NCBI RefSeq assembly: GCF_024204665.1
Contig: NZ_CP100355.1
Location: 3,081,451-3,145,450 of the forward strand
DNA from: Natronosalvus rutilus
Lineage (GTDB): Archaea > Halobacteriota > Halobacteria > Halobacteriales > Natrialbaceae
Direction: 5' to 3'
DNA length: 64,000 nucleotides
How positions within the stretch are numbered: position 1 is the stretch's first letter; each line of letters opens with the position of its first letter. Of this stretch, positions 26,437 to 35,179 are shown in pieces. Made by a program: the position numbers and the translations under genes. The notes beneath the pieces were generated by a model. It saw only the letters and a program-made list of their open reading frames with translations. It had not been told where the DNA came from and ran no database searches.

Positions 26437-27279
26437 ATGGCAACGAGCGACTGGGGAGACTGGCTCCCGAACGCGATCGAATCGGCCGACCCAGACGGGG
26501 TCGCGCTCTGGTACTTGGGCTGTAACGGCTTCGTCCTGAAGGGACGCGAGGGGACGACCATCTACGTCGATCCCTACGTCGGCCTGGGCGACCCGCCACG
26601 GACGGTACGGATGGTTCCAGTGCCCTTCGACCCCGAGGACGTCGACCACGCCGACGCCGTCCTGGTCACCCACGAACACACCGACCACGTCCACGGGCCG
26701 AGTCAGGCACCGATCCTGGCGAACTCGAGCGCCACACTGTACGGCCCCGACGACAGCCTCGCGGTCGCGCGCGAAGACGAAGCTTGGCCCGACAACTGGG
26801 ACGTGACGGACGACCAGTTCGCGGAAGTGACGGAGGGAGACACCATCGAGGTCGGCGAGTTCACGGTCCACGTCGAGCCGGCCAACGACCCCGACGCGAC
26901 CCATCCCGTGAGTTACGTGATCGAACACAAGACGGGCACGGTGTTCCACGGCGGCGACACCAAACCCCCCGAGGACGATTCGTTCGAGCGCATCGGCGAG
27001 GCGTACGACCTCGACCTCGGCATCCTCGCGTTCGGCACGGTCGGCACCATCCCCGACAAGGAGACGGGCGAACCAAAACGTACGCGATGGTACAACGACG
27101 AGAATCAGATTATCGAGTGCGCCGAGGCACTACAACTCGAGACCCTGCTCCCCAGTCACTGGGACATGTGGAAGGGGCTAACCGCTGACCCGAAAGTGCT
27201 CCACCACCACGCCCGGAGTTTCGATCACCCCGAGCGACTCGAGGTCGTCGAGATCGGCGATCGGGTCGATCTCACCTGA
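26437..27279 (+). CDS. Metallo-beta-lactamase fold hydrolase (UlaG-like)
   Basis: 280 residues with the metal motif THEHTDHVHG (HxHxDH), a further metal site in FHGGDTKPPED and the late conserved SHWDMW. The pattern WYLGCNGFVLKGREGTTIYVDPY resembles the UlaG/L-ascorbate-6-phosphate lactonase branch. Substrate cannot be predicted; cytoplasmic. Preceded by an AT-rich gap with dyad elements (26305-26341). Confidence 0.87.
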   Translation: MATSDWGDWLPNAIESADPDGVALWYLGCNGFVLKGREGTTIYVDPYVGLGDPPRTVRMVPVPFDPEDVDHADAVLVTHEHTDHVHGPSQAPILANSSATLYGPDDSLAVAREDEAWPDNWDVTDDQFAEVTEGDTIEVGEFTVHVEPANDPDATHPVSYVIEHKTGTVFHGGDTKPPEDDSFERIGEAYDLDLGILAFGTVGTIPDKETGEPKRTRWYNDENQIIECAEALQLETLLPSHWDMWKGLTADPKVLHHHARSFDHPERLEVVEIGDRVDLT

Positions 27280-27318
27280 GGAAGAACGCGTCCGGTCGCC
27301 CCGAACGAACGCCCGTTC

Positions 27319-27326
27319 GTTTTAAG
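27319..27326 (+). promoter_or_regulatory. TATA box for the 27352 gene
   Basis: GTTTTAAG is 26-33 bases before the ATG at 27352; leaderless arrangement. Confidence 0.5.
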
Positions 27327-27351
27327 GTAATGCTGAATTAACGTTGCTCGC

Positions 27352-29136
27352 ATGAGTGAAACCGCGGATGGTGAGAAAGTGGTCGAGGTGACCGACAGTG
27401 GGATAACGGTGCGAAAGTCGTTCACCGCAGACGAGTTCCCCGTGCCGGCCGTCCGGTTCGAATTCGAGTCGACGCGAGACGAACCGGCGACGGTCCGACT
27501 CTCCGAGGACATTCCCGAATCATTTCCGATGGACAGCGTCGGCTTCCACCCGGAGTACCACAGCGAAAACTGGACGGCGTTCCAGGACAACCACGTCGAG
27601 TTCTCCGGCGTCGTCTCGCCCGACGACCCGCTGGTCACGGTCTACGGAGTCCGCCTCGACGAGGAGACGGATCAGACCGACTTTCTGACCGAACCGACGA
27701 TCGAGGGTGTGTCCTCGGACGAGGACGGGGACGAGGATGAGGAGCTGGAGGACGAAACCGAGGCGGACGACGAGGCGGCTGGCCACCTCGACGAGACGAT
27801 GATCGACGACATCATCGCCGACGACAGCAACCAGGTGGTCAAGGATATGCTGTCGGGGGAGGCCGACAGCGTACCGGGCCTCGAGGACGACGCGGATGGT
27901 GTGGACGATGGAGACGATGAGGAGTCGAGCGAAGTAGAGGACAAATCCGCGGAAGCGACTGCAGAAGCCGCGAACGAGGACGAAGCCGTAGAAGCCGAAG
28001 ACGACGAGCCCACAGTAGCTGAAAACGAGGACGAGTCGATCGACCTCGACTTCGATGAATCGGAAAGCGAGGACACGGCCTCTGACGACGCTGGCGACGC
28101 TGACGAAGACACCGGCGGCTTCCTCGACGAGGACAAGGGACTCGACCTCGACCTTGGCGACGTCGACACCGACCCGACCCCCGTCGACGCGGACGAAGGA
28201 GACGACGAGGACGCCCCCGACATCGACCTCGGATTCGACGGTGAGGAACTGCCAGATCCCGCAGACGAGGCCGAAGCGGAAGACGACGACGCGCCGACGA
28301 TCGAACTCGACCTCGAGGCGGCGGCCACTGAGGCAGACGACGCGGAGGACGCGGTAGACGACACCGAAGCAGACGCCGACACCGAAGACGCCGAGGCAGA
28401 GAAACTGGACCTCGAGGATCCCACCGACGGCCAAACGGACGGCGATACGGACGAGGATGAGGACGCAGACGAAACCGACGTAACCGACGACCAAACCCCA
28501 GACGCGGTGACCGACGAACAGTCACCCCCAGCCGACGCCGCGTCCATCGGCGCGGCCCTCGCCGCAGAACTCCGCTCCGGTGAACTCGCCGAGGACGACC
28601 GCGAGGCGATCCGGTTGGCCCTGGACGTAGATGTCGACTCAGAACCACCAGAGGCCACCCTCTCGGGAAGCGACGCCGCGAAGATCGAGCACCTCCAGTC
28701 CCGGGTCGAAGAACTCGCCGCCTACACCGGCGCCCTCGAGGAGTTCCTCGACGAGAACGGAACCGGCGAACAGCTCATCACCGAGTTCACGGAACTGGTC
28801 GACTCGTTCGAGGCCGACCTCGAGGCGGTCAGCAAGACGGTCGAAACCGTCGACGAACGTACCGAGAACCTCGAGGCCGAACTCGCTGACACCGATTCGG
28901 CAGTCGACAACCTCGAGGCCGATCTGGAGGACGCCGAGGACGATCTGGAGCGCGTCGAAGGTGACCTCGAGGAGGTCGAAAGTGATCTGCAGGAAGGTAT
29001 CGACGACGTCGAATCGTCGGTCGGGGACGTCCAGTCCGACGTCGAGACCCTCAAGGAGGACCTCGAGGAGGTTCGAGACGAGGTCACTGACATTACGGAG
29101 TGGCGAAACCAGCTGGGTTCGATGTTCTCGGAGTAG
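27352..29136 (+). CDS. Acidic three-part protein: beta domain, disordered linker, coiled coil
   Basis: 594 residues. The first ~115 form a compact domain rich in strands (SGITVRKSFTADEFPVPAV, VGFHPEYHSENWTAF, LVTVYGVRLDEETDQTDFL). About 120-400 is an extremely acidic, Asp/Glu/Ala-rich disordered linker containing repeats such as LDLDLGD. About 440-590 is a long heptad coiled coil (ENLEAELADTDSAVDNLEAD) with SMC-like spacing. Cytoplasmic, no signal peptide. No family recognised for certain. Followed by the HisG-like gene. Confidence 0.8.
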   Translation: MSETADGEKVVEVTDSGITVRKSFTADEFPVPAVRFEFESTRDEPATVRLSEDIPESFPMDSVGFHPEYHSENWTAFQDNHVEFSGVVSPDDPLVTVYGVRLDEETDQTDFLTEPTIEGVSSDEDGDEDEELEDETEADDEAAGHLDETMIDDIIADDSNQVVKDMLSGEADSVPGLEDDADGVDDGDDEESSEVEDKSAEATAEAANEDEAVEAEDDEPTVAENEDESIDLDFDESESEDTASDDAGDADEDTGGFLDEDKGLDLDLGDVDTDPTPVDADEGDDEDAPDIDLGFDGEELPDPADEAEAEDDDAPTIELDLEAAATEADDAEDAVDDTEADADTEDAEAEKLDLEDPTDGQTDGDTDEDEDADETDVTDDQTPDAVTDEQSPPADAASIGAALAAELRSGELAEDDREAIRLALDVDVDSEPPEATLSGSDAAKIEHLQSRVEELAAYTGALEEFLDENGTGEQLITEFTELVDSFEADLEAVSKTVETVDERTENLEAELADTDSAVDNLEADLEDAEDDLERVEGDLEEVESDLQEGIDDVESSVGDVQSDVETLKEDLEEVRDEVTDITEWRNQLGSMFSE

Positions 29137-29156
29137 GCCGTTTCGTTCCGTCGGTT

Positions 29157-29190
29157 GTTCTGTTCTGCCGATCGTTCTGTTCTGCCGGTC
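29157..29190 (+). repeat. 17-base tandem repeat, two copies
   Basis: GTTCTGTTCTGCCGATC (29157-29173) is followed directly by GTTCTGTTCTGCCGGTC (29174-29190), one mismatch. In the same gap CGCCACGGACACCAC occurs exactly at 29227-29241 and 29281-29295. The gap to the HisG-like gene is otherwise without genes (29137-29355). Confidence 0.7.
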
Positions 29191-29355
29191 GCTCCGTGCT
29201 TTTGTTTCGATCCGAGTTCCGGTTGGCGCCACGGACACCACGCCGGCCACGATCACCGCAGACACCATCGTCGACACAGCCGCCACGGACACCACAAGCA
29301 CGACAATCTCACCTGAAACGCAACCGGTTTAGCCGCCCGTCTCACAGCTACGTCA

Positions 29356-30285
29356 ATGGGCGAGCGTATTCCACTCGCGATACCGCGAAAGGGTCGACCG
29401 CTCGAGTCGGTCCTCGACCTGCTGGCGCGTCGACTCGACGTGGCGGATCTCGCGGACGACGTCATCACGACGCTTCGACACGAGAAGGCCGTGACCAAGG
29501 GCTCCGTCGAGCCCGACGAACCCGACGTCTACCATCGCCTCGCCACCTACAGCGCCGTCGACGATCCGATGGCCCCCGAGTACACCCTCCTCCGGGACGA
29601 CCGGGCCGGCAAGCCCCGGCGAATCGTCTTCGATAGCGTCACGATCCCGCTCGAGGGCGTCGACGGCGTCTCCGGAGGAACAGAACTCGTCCTCGTCGGC
29701 CGCGAGGAACCGTTTCGCGCACTCCGAACCCACGAGTTCGCGCTCGGGTTCGACAGCGCCGACCTCATTCTCGAGGAGGTCGTCGACCTGCGTTCGGACC
29801 CTCTCGAGCGCATCGCCGACATCAACGCGCGGATCGATCCAGCGAACACCGACGTCCAGGTCGTTTCGGGCCTCGGCGACACCGTCTACCACACGCTGAT
29901 GGCGACGCCCGACGCGGCGCCCTCGGGCGAGCAGATCGATCGGGACTTCCTGCGAGACTACGCAGGGCCGCTGTGTATCACCCCACGCTACGAACGGCTG
30001 GTTCGGGCCGTCCTCGGCACCGATAGCCTCGAGAACGTTCGGTTTCAGTACCCCGACGAGGGCGTCGAGGAGGAGCGTGCCATCGCCGAGGCGGGCGTCG
30101 GCGTCTACCTGACCGTCACCGGGTCGACCGCCAGAGACCACGGGTTGGTGCTGGGCGAGCAACTGTTCCCCAGCGAGACGGTGTTGATGGAGAACGCGGC
30201 CGAAATTTCCCCAGAGGTGGCCACCGTACGGTCGCTACTCGCGGGTGACGACACGGAGACCGAACTCGAGGTCGCCCTCTCGTAG
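29356..30285 (+). CDS. HisG-fold protein (ATP phosphoribosyltransferase-like paralogue)
   Basis: 309 residues. N-terminus PLAIPRKGRPLESVLDLLARR parallels the HisG opening (AxPNKGR). Near the C-terminus TGSTARDHGL (255-264) followed by EQLFPSETVLMEN matches the PRPP/phosphate loop TGxTLRxNGL and following strand-helix of HisG. The middle (EFALGFDSADLILEEVVDL) is consistent with the two-lobe fold. The residues diverge enough that a housekeeping HisG is doubtful; the enzymatic activity is unknown. It follows the acidic coiled-coil gene on the same strand. Confidence 0.6.
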   Translation: MGERIPLAIPRKGRPLESVLDLLARRLDVADLADDVITTLRHEKAVTKGSVEPDEPDVYHRLATYSAVDDPMAPEYTLLRDDRAGKPRRIVFDSVTIPLEGVDGVSGGTELVLVGREEPFRALRTHEFALGFDSADLILEEVVDLRSDPLERIADINARIDPANTDVQVVSGLGDTVYHTLMATPDAAPSGEQIDRDFLRDYAGPLCITPRYERLVRAVLGTDSLENVRFQYPDEGVEEERAIAEAGVGVYLTVTGSTARDHGLVLGEQLFPSETVLMENAAEISPEVATVRSLLAGDDTETELEVALS

Positions 30286-30327
30286 TCGCAACACCTCACC
30301 GGACCACCGGGTACACCACGCCAACCC

Positions 30328-31038
30328 TCAAACGCCGAGTCCGTCCAGGTACGAGTCGACGTGCGCGCGCTGTCTCGTCGCGATTTCGGTGACAATGTCG
30401 GCCATCCGTCTGGGAGATTCACCCCACAATCCTGGATGGACCAGCAGTTGCATCCGCTCCGGTCGTCCCTCCGGGAACGGCGGTTCTGCGCGCCACTTCT
30501 GGCTCGAGTCCGACCGGTAGTTGATCTCCGAGAAGTACGCCGGCTGGTAGGTGTTCTCGAATCCGTCGAAATCGACGTCGAGCACCCACTCGGGCGGGCG
30601 GTGAAACGAAACGACGTCGACGTGGCGGTTGAGAATCGTCCCCAGCACGTCGCACTCGGCGCGCACCTGCGTTCGGAGTTCGTCGTCGCTCGGTCGGTCG
30701 TCCCAGTAGTGGTGAGTGTTGAAGTGGACCGCCACGTCGTGACCCAGCGCCTGGATCTCCGCCAGGGCCTTCGATCGGTCGACCTCGAGCAGGTTGTAAA
30801 TCGGCGTCGTCACAAGCACGCAGTAGGTCGACGAGATGTCGAGCGCGGCCTCGAGCCGCGCCATCCGGAGGGCTAGCTCCGGGGAGAGGTCGACGTCGTG
30901 GCGCAGGATCACCTCGTCGCGGTCGAGGGGGCGGCCGAAATCCACGAAGGAGACGCCGTCCTCGAGCAACGTCCGAAGGAGGTGTTCGTACTCATCGAGC
31001 GTGTACTCGAGGCGCTCGAGCGTCGAGAGTTCAGGCAT
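30328..31038 (-). CDS. Polysaccharide deacetylase-like protein
   Basis: 236 residues with a carbohydrate-esterase-like NodB-type fold: EVILRHDVDLSPELALRMARLEA carries a metal Asp (RHDVD), DVAVHFNTHHYWDD the His motif, and DVVSFHRPPEWVLD a late His. It starts MPELSTLERLEYTLDEYEHLL, typical of small deacetylase-like proteins acting on glycans. It overlaps the formyltransferase gene by 8 bases, so the two likely act on one amino-sugar. Confidence 0.75.
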   Translation of the reverse strand: MPELSTLERLEYTLDEYEHLLRTLLEDGVSFVDFGRPLDRDEVILRHDVDLSPELALRMARLEAALDISSTYCVLVTTPIYNLLEVDRSKALAEIQALGHDVAVHFNTHHYWDDRPSDDELRTQVRAECDVLGTILNRHVDVVSFHRPPEWVLDVDFDGFENTYQPAYFSEINYRSDSSQKWRAEPPFPEGRPERMQLLVHPGLWGESPRRMADIVTEIATRQRAHVDSYLDGLGV

Positions 31039-32158
31039 CGGTGGCACCCGGAGCAGAATCTGAAGCCGTATTCGAACCCGAATCCGACCCCGAACTCGAG
31101 AGGTTTTCGTGGTGACCGGGCCGATCCACACGATCCGGTTCGCCACGAGACTCGAACCGGCCACCCGCGACCGGTTCCCAACCTGAGTTCGAATCCACTT
31201 CCCACTCGCGGACGAGTAGGGTTCCGTCACCGGTCGCGACGACGAACTCGTCCGTCCAGAAGACTTCGACGATCGTTCCGGGCGGAGCCGACTTCGCGAG
31301 GTCCGACGAGAACGGAATGGCGTCCCAGATCATGACCTGCTCGAGTCGGTTACGGGAGGCGTCGTCGTTGCTGGTCGCGTCGGTGTTCGCATCGCCGCCA
31401 ACGTTGCCGTCGCCGTCGACGTAGGTGAACGCACCCGGGTAGGGATCGGCTACCGCCCGAACGAGGTTGTACAGTTCTCGAGTGCCGTTCGCCCAGTGCA
31501 TCTCCCCGTCCTCGGGAGTGCGCTTCGGATAGTACGTCGGCTCCCCGGTCTGCGGTTCGAAGGGCCGCTCGCCCTCGAGAATCGGCTCGACGACTTCCAG
31601 GAGCATCGCCTCGAGACACATCGAGACCTTGTAGTACAGCGTCTCGATGGTGTCGAACTCGGTGACGTCGAACTTTCTGGTCGTCACCACGTCCCCGGAG
31701 TCGGCGCCGGGGTCCAGTCGAATCACCGAGAGAAGGAACCGGTCGCGGTCCTCGATGAGCGACCAGTTGAGCGGCGAGCGACCGCGGCCCTTCGGCAGGC
31801 CGAACGCGCTGCCGTGGTTCCCGAGCGCACCGTGGGTCGCCGTCTCCAGGATCGATTCCGGGATCAGTCGCTGCCAACCGTTGACGATCAGGATGTCGGG
31901 GTCGATGGTCCGGAAGTGATCCAGGTCGGCCGCGTCGGTCATCGAGTACGTCCGCGGGTGGTACACCTCGAGGTCGTGGGCCTCAGCGATTGGGCCGAGG
32001 GACGCGTAGCCAGAGACGGCGTTCGTCTCGGCCATCTCGGGGTCGATCGTCACGACCGAGTCGATGGGCAGGCCGTGCTCGAGGAGGGCTTCGAGAACGT
32101 TCCGACCGGGTGCGGTACACCCGACGTAGACGATCGAGTGCTCGCTGTCGGCGGTCAT
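31031..32158 (-). CDS. Formyltransferase family protein (N10-formyl-THF-dependent)
   Basis: 375 residues from ATG 32158 (MTADSEHSIVYVG); an upstream in-frame ATG at 32185 is also possible. Fmt/ArnA/sugar-formyltransferase fold: IDPDILIVNGWQRLIP, GNHGSAFGLPKGRGRSPLNW with the catalytic His, and LDPGADSGDVVTTR with the catalytic Asp. The usual NxH is GNH here, with Asn directly before His. A Fmt-like C-terminal domain (WANGTRELYNLVRAVADPYPGAF) and a low-complexity Ser/Gly tail follow. Likely an amino-sugar formyltransferase. Confidence 0.77.
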   Translation of the reverse strand: MTADSEHSIVYVGCTAPGRNVLEALLEHGLPIDSVVTIDPEMAETNAVSGYASLGPIAEAHDLEVYHPRTYSMTDAADLDHFRTIDPDILIVNGWQRLIPESILETATHGALGNHGSAFGLPKGRGRSPLNWSLIEDRDRFLLSVIRLDPGADSGDVVTTRKFDVTEFDTIETLYYKVSMCLEAMLLEVVEPILEGERPFEPQTGEPTYYPKRTPEDGEMHWANGTRELYNLVRAVADPYPGAFTYVDGDGNVGGDANTDATSNDDASRNRLEQVMIWDAIPFSSDLAKSAPPGTIVEVFWTDEFVVATGDGTLLVREWEVDSNSGWEPVAGGRFESRGEPDRVDRPGHHENLSSSGSDSGSNTASDSAPGATDA

Positions 32159-32478
32159 GTCCGCAGTGAAGACAGACGGCCACATTGTTAGATGCCGATT
32201 TCCACCACGTGGGCGATGCCTTCCTCGATCGCGTCGACCCGCCGATCAGCAACTCGAGTTCGATCGCTTTCGCGGTGCTACGACGAGAGGGTAAGGACAT
32301 CCTCCTCGAGACATTTCACACTCGTCACGGCGATCGGGATCGTCAACCTCTTTTCTGGCCGTATCACCCAAAATCGACGCCACAGCGTGGCGCCTGCTCG
32401 AGCAATTGGTGTCCGCAGAGCGTAGTAACGTCGAGGGAATCGCCAATCGTGCTCGAGTTGCACGATCCCAGAAGACAA
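32159..32478. other. Gene-free stretch between formyltransferase and UspA
   Basis: 320 bases with no convincing gene. It contains the possible alternative start (32185). Short plus-strand frames have basic, Ser-rich composition unlike the acidic genes here. Nothing further recognised. Confidence 0.4.
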
Positions 32479-32877
32479 TCAGGCGTCCCGTTCACTGCAC
32501 AGCAAGACAGACCGGTTCGTGTTGAGAAATACGCCCTGAGCCACGCTGCCGAACAGTGCCTTTCCGGCCGGCGACCGTTTTCGACCGGCGATCGTAATGA
32601 CGTCCGCGTCGTGCTCGTCCGCGGCGTCGAGAATTTCGTCGACGGGATCCCCACTTCGGCCCTCGACCTCGACGTCGAATCCGGCGGCCTCGAGCACCGC
32701 CTTCGCTCGACGGACGGCGCCGAGCTGTGTGACAGACGCCCCTTCGGGGTTATTGGTGAAGATGTGGACGACTCGGACTCGGGTCGACGCCGACTCGAGT
32801 TCGAGATCGACGATGGACTCCGCCTGTGCGACCGCCCTGTCCTCGTCTCGATCGACTGCCAGCAGAATCGTGGACAT
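32479..32877 (-). CDS. Universal stress protein (UspA family)
   Basis: 132 residues: MSTILLAVDRDEDRAVAQA opening strand with Asp, a central helix-strand VVHIFTNNPEGA, and the nucleotide-binding motif AGRKRSPAGKALFGSVAQGVFLN in place of the usual GxxGxxxxxxGS. Cytoplasmic and probably ATP-binding. The longer in-frame start at 32925 adds only a basic, unlike N-terminus, so 32877 is preferred. Precedes the gene-poor region. Confidence 0.85.
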   Translation of the reverse strand: MSTILLAVDRDEDRAVAQAESIVDLELESASTRVRVVHIFTNNPEGASVTQLGAVRRAKAVLEAAGFDVEVEGRSGDPVDEILDAADEHDADVITIAGRKRSPAGKALFGSVAQGVFLNTNRSVLLCSERDA

Positions 32878-33998
32878 AGGTGGACAGTCACGACGCGGTG
32901 ACAAATAGGTACGGTCGAGTGGCACCTGGCCGGAACGAGATCAGTCCGTGACCCGGACGAAACGACTCGAGAAACCGACTCCGGCTATCGCGGTGGCCAC
33001 GCCGTCTAGCGATATTCCTGGCGATACTCGAGATCACGTCTTCCTTCTCAGCGGCGCCGATTCGGTATATCGTTATGGAGTTTATGCGTCGCACGACAGT
33101 CTCGGCCAGACAGGATTTAATGACACTTCACCAAGACAAATTTCGCTATTTTCATCAATTCATCCCAGTTTCGACGAGATCAGGCGAAGATACCGAGGTG
33201 ACCGAACCTTGGTGTATTTCCGGCTCAGCTGTGCGTGGCTGAGGCAGGAAATTGGCCGAAAGGTCTGGTACGAGGGGCAATCGAGCGCGTGAACCGGGCG
33301 ATACGGTCACGTATCCATGGATATTCATGGACGTCGTTACAGGATGTACGTCGACCGCTCTCGTCACCAGTACCGAAGCTATCGTGAGACGAACGGCTGT
33401 CAGGTCGGACGAAATCGCCAGTAGCTGGACGCAACACACCGCTGGGACAATCTGGGCTTAGGGGGCGTAACCGTGACGTCGAACACCCTCACGGGTCGCG
33501 TGAGCGGTTCTCTTCCCTACGAGAAGATGCCTTCGAGATCCCTGGCTGGCCCGCTCTCACCCGTACACTGACGTCCGCACGCACTGATCTGGAGTGGATC
33601 CAGATTCGAAAGGCTCGAGGCGACCTGGCCGAGTCGAAGGAATGCGACCCCTCTCGACGACCAGGACGCACTAACCCAATCAACAAAAACCTGCCCAGGT
33701 CACTCGAGCGGTCGATCAGAGTTGGCTTCAACTGCGCACTCCTCGAGCGGTTCAGTTGCAGTTCAGTTGCGATGAACGGCGAGTGTAGGGAGTGTCGAGA
33801 GTACAGCGACACGAAGTATATCCAGGAGTCCAATGAAACTCGTTATCGAATACGGGGCGAATTCCCGTCCCGGACAGTCGCTATTCTCGCTCCAGCCAAA
33901 CGAAGGCTTCCCAACACTGCTATGGCGTTGTCAGTACTGCCTCAGTGTCGCAATCGGCCCCAGACGGTGTCTCTCGTGGAGCGAATGTACCCTCCGAT

Positions 33999-34012
33999 CC
34001 CCCCCCCCCCCC
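33999..34012 (+). repeat. 14-base C homopolymer
   Basis: A run of 14 C between GAT and TGACC inside the gene-poor region. Long G/C homopolymers slip readily and are uncommon here. Confidence 0.8.
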
Positions 34013-34671
34013 TGACCAAAACCCCGGTGAAACCCCTCTAGAACGGTATCAGCCGACTCTCCATCCTGCAGAACGAGTCGTTTCCGGTCTTCGGATGAGC
34101 TCGGACCGATAGCGTCCTGGTCGCGATACACAATCCGGGTTTGTGGGTTCCGTTCCGTCCCTCCCTCAGACGCTCGAGTCCGCTCGGTGGATAAACACTG
34201 CCCACCCGATACCGGAGTAATGTGCGTGCTACGGCCGGTCTCCGGTATGGCTGATATACGGTTCTAGCCCGGCGTATTCGCGAAAGCGACTTGCCCCGCC
34301 GTTGCTCGCTACCAAGAGATGGATCCCTGGCAATGTCAGACGAACGCATTCATCGACGCTCTTGAGCTAACGTCTGAACGCCATTCGACCGTCGTTCGAT
34401 CGCTCGACTGGAGCGGTCGTCGCTACCGAGCTCCGTTGCTCGATAGCCGTCGTATCATATATAAGAAAGATGGTAGAATCCTGCTTCGGATAATCAGAGA
34501 TACGGGACGTAAACGACACGAACTCTGAAGAAAGCGTCCTCAGTTCAGTTTCGTTATGCACAACTCACCAGGCTAGTCCTCGAACGCAGTGCCGATCGGG
34601 TAGATTTTAATCTCGAGCCACGTACCTATTCCAGCTATCATATAATCTCAACTAGTAGCCTATAGGGCCAC

Positions 34672-34700
34672 CAAATATAGAATAGCATACTCAAATATAG
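34672..34700 (+). repeat. CAAATATAG direct repeats upstream of DUF5805-like gene
   Basis: CAAATATAG at 34672-34680 and again at 34692-34700, 20 bases apart (about two helical turns), in an AT-rich leader region; CCTATAGG (34659-34666) lies just before. Layout suits a cooperative RHH-type operator. Confidence 0.5.
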
Positions 34701-34724
34701 GCGAAAATCGGGTATTCATGTTTA

Positions 34725-34740
34725 GATAAGGTCTCTTATC
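34725..34740 (+). promoter_or_regulatory. GATAAG-GTCT-CTTATC inverted repeat
   Basis: Perfect 6-base arms with a 4-base spacer, 47-62 bases before the ATG at 34787. May be an operator or part of the promoter of the DUF5805-like/recombinase operon. Confidence 0.45.
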
Positions 34741-34786
34741 TCGAGTAACAGCTAGATTAATTATCCTCGAGTACGGACCGTCGTTC

Positions 34787-35179
34787 ATGAGTGACGATCC
34801 GAGTTCCGAGACTGTCGTCGTCAGAACTTACGTCCCCAGATACCAGAAAGAGAACTGGACCGCCCACGCCGACGAACTCGACATGAGCCAGAGCGAGTAT
34901 GTAAGGAGTATGGTACAAGCCGGCCGGAAGGGATTCGAGTCGCCGACAGAGCAACCCCGTTCTCCGGATGCTACCCCTGGGGGTAGCGGCCTCGAAACAC
35001 AGGTCCTCGAGTTGCTTCGTTCCGGCACCTATTCGTGGGAAGAATTGCTTGAGGCGGTGAGCGACGACATCGAGTCTCAACTCGACGAGACGCTCGAGCG
35101 CCTCCAGGCAACGAACCAGGTTCGATACAGCGGTCGCCACGGCGGATACACCCTGAGCGGTGATATCGATGGCAACTGA
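34787..35179 (+). CDS. DUF5805-like DNA-binding protein (RHH plus winged helix)
   Basis: 130 residues. The N-terminus VVVRTYVPRYQKENWTAHAD followed by ELDMSQSEYVRSMVQAG is an RHH-type strand-helix-helix. The C-terminal half (LELLRSGTYSWEELLEAVSD ... LERLQATNQVRYSGRHGGYTLS) reads like a winged-helix. The combination and its position before a tyrosine recombinase match DUF5805, from memory. It overlaps the recombinase by 11 bases, so the two are coupled; it probably regulates recombinase expression or directs it to DNA. Confidence 0.8.
   Translation: MSDDPSSETVVVRTYVPRYQKENWTAHADELDMSQSEYVRSMVQAGRKGFESPTEQPRSPDATPGGSGLETQVLELLRSGTYSWEELLEAVSDDIESQLDETLERLQATNQVRYSGRHGGYTLSGDIDGN

Larger units (their letters stand above)
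32926..34786. other. Gene-poor, partly AT-rich region before the recombinase
   Basis: About 1.86 kb without a convincing gene. Small frames exist on both strands but are short, basic or Ser-rich and show no family. Features: palindrome TATCCATGGATA (33312-33323), tandem GTTCAGTTGC (33750-33759 and 33761-33770), a run of 14 C (33999-34012), and from 34620 a strongly AT-rich stretch with repeats. The position next to a tyrosine recombinase suggests a decayed integrated element, but no transposase or attachment site is recognisable. Confidence 0.5.

Noticed and set aside
27520-28658. Several long minus-strand frames across the acidic coiled-coil gene
   Set aside because: Ser/Arg-rich shadows of the Asp/Glu codons (GAC/GAG), overlapping a well-supported plus-strand gene.
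33772-34041. Plus-strand frame in the gene-poor region (about 89 codons)
   Set aside because: Basic and Pro-rich, ends in a Pro run from the C tract, no family.
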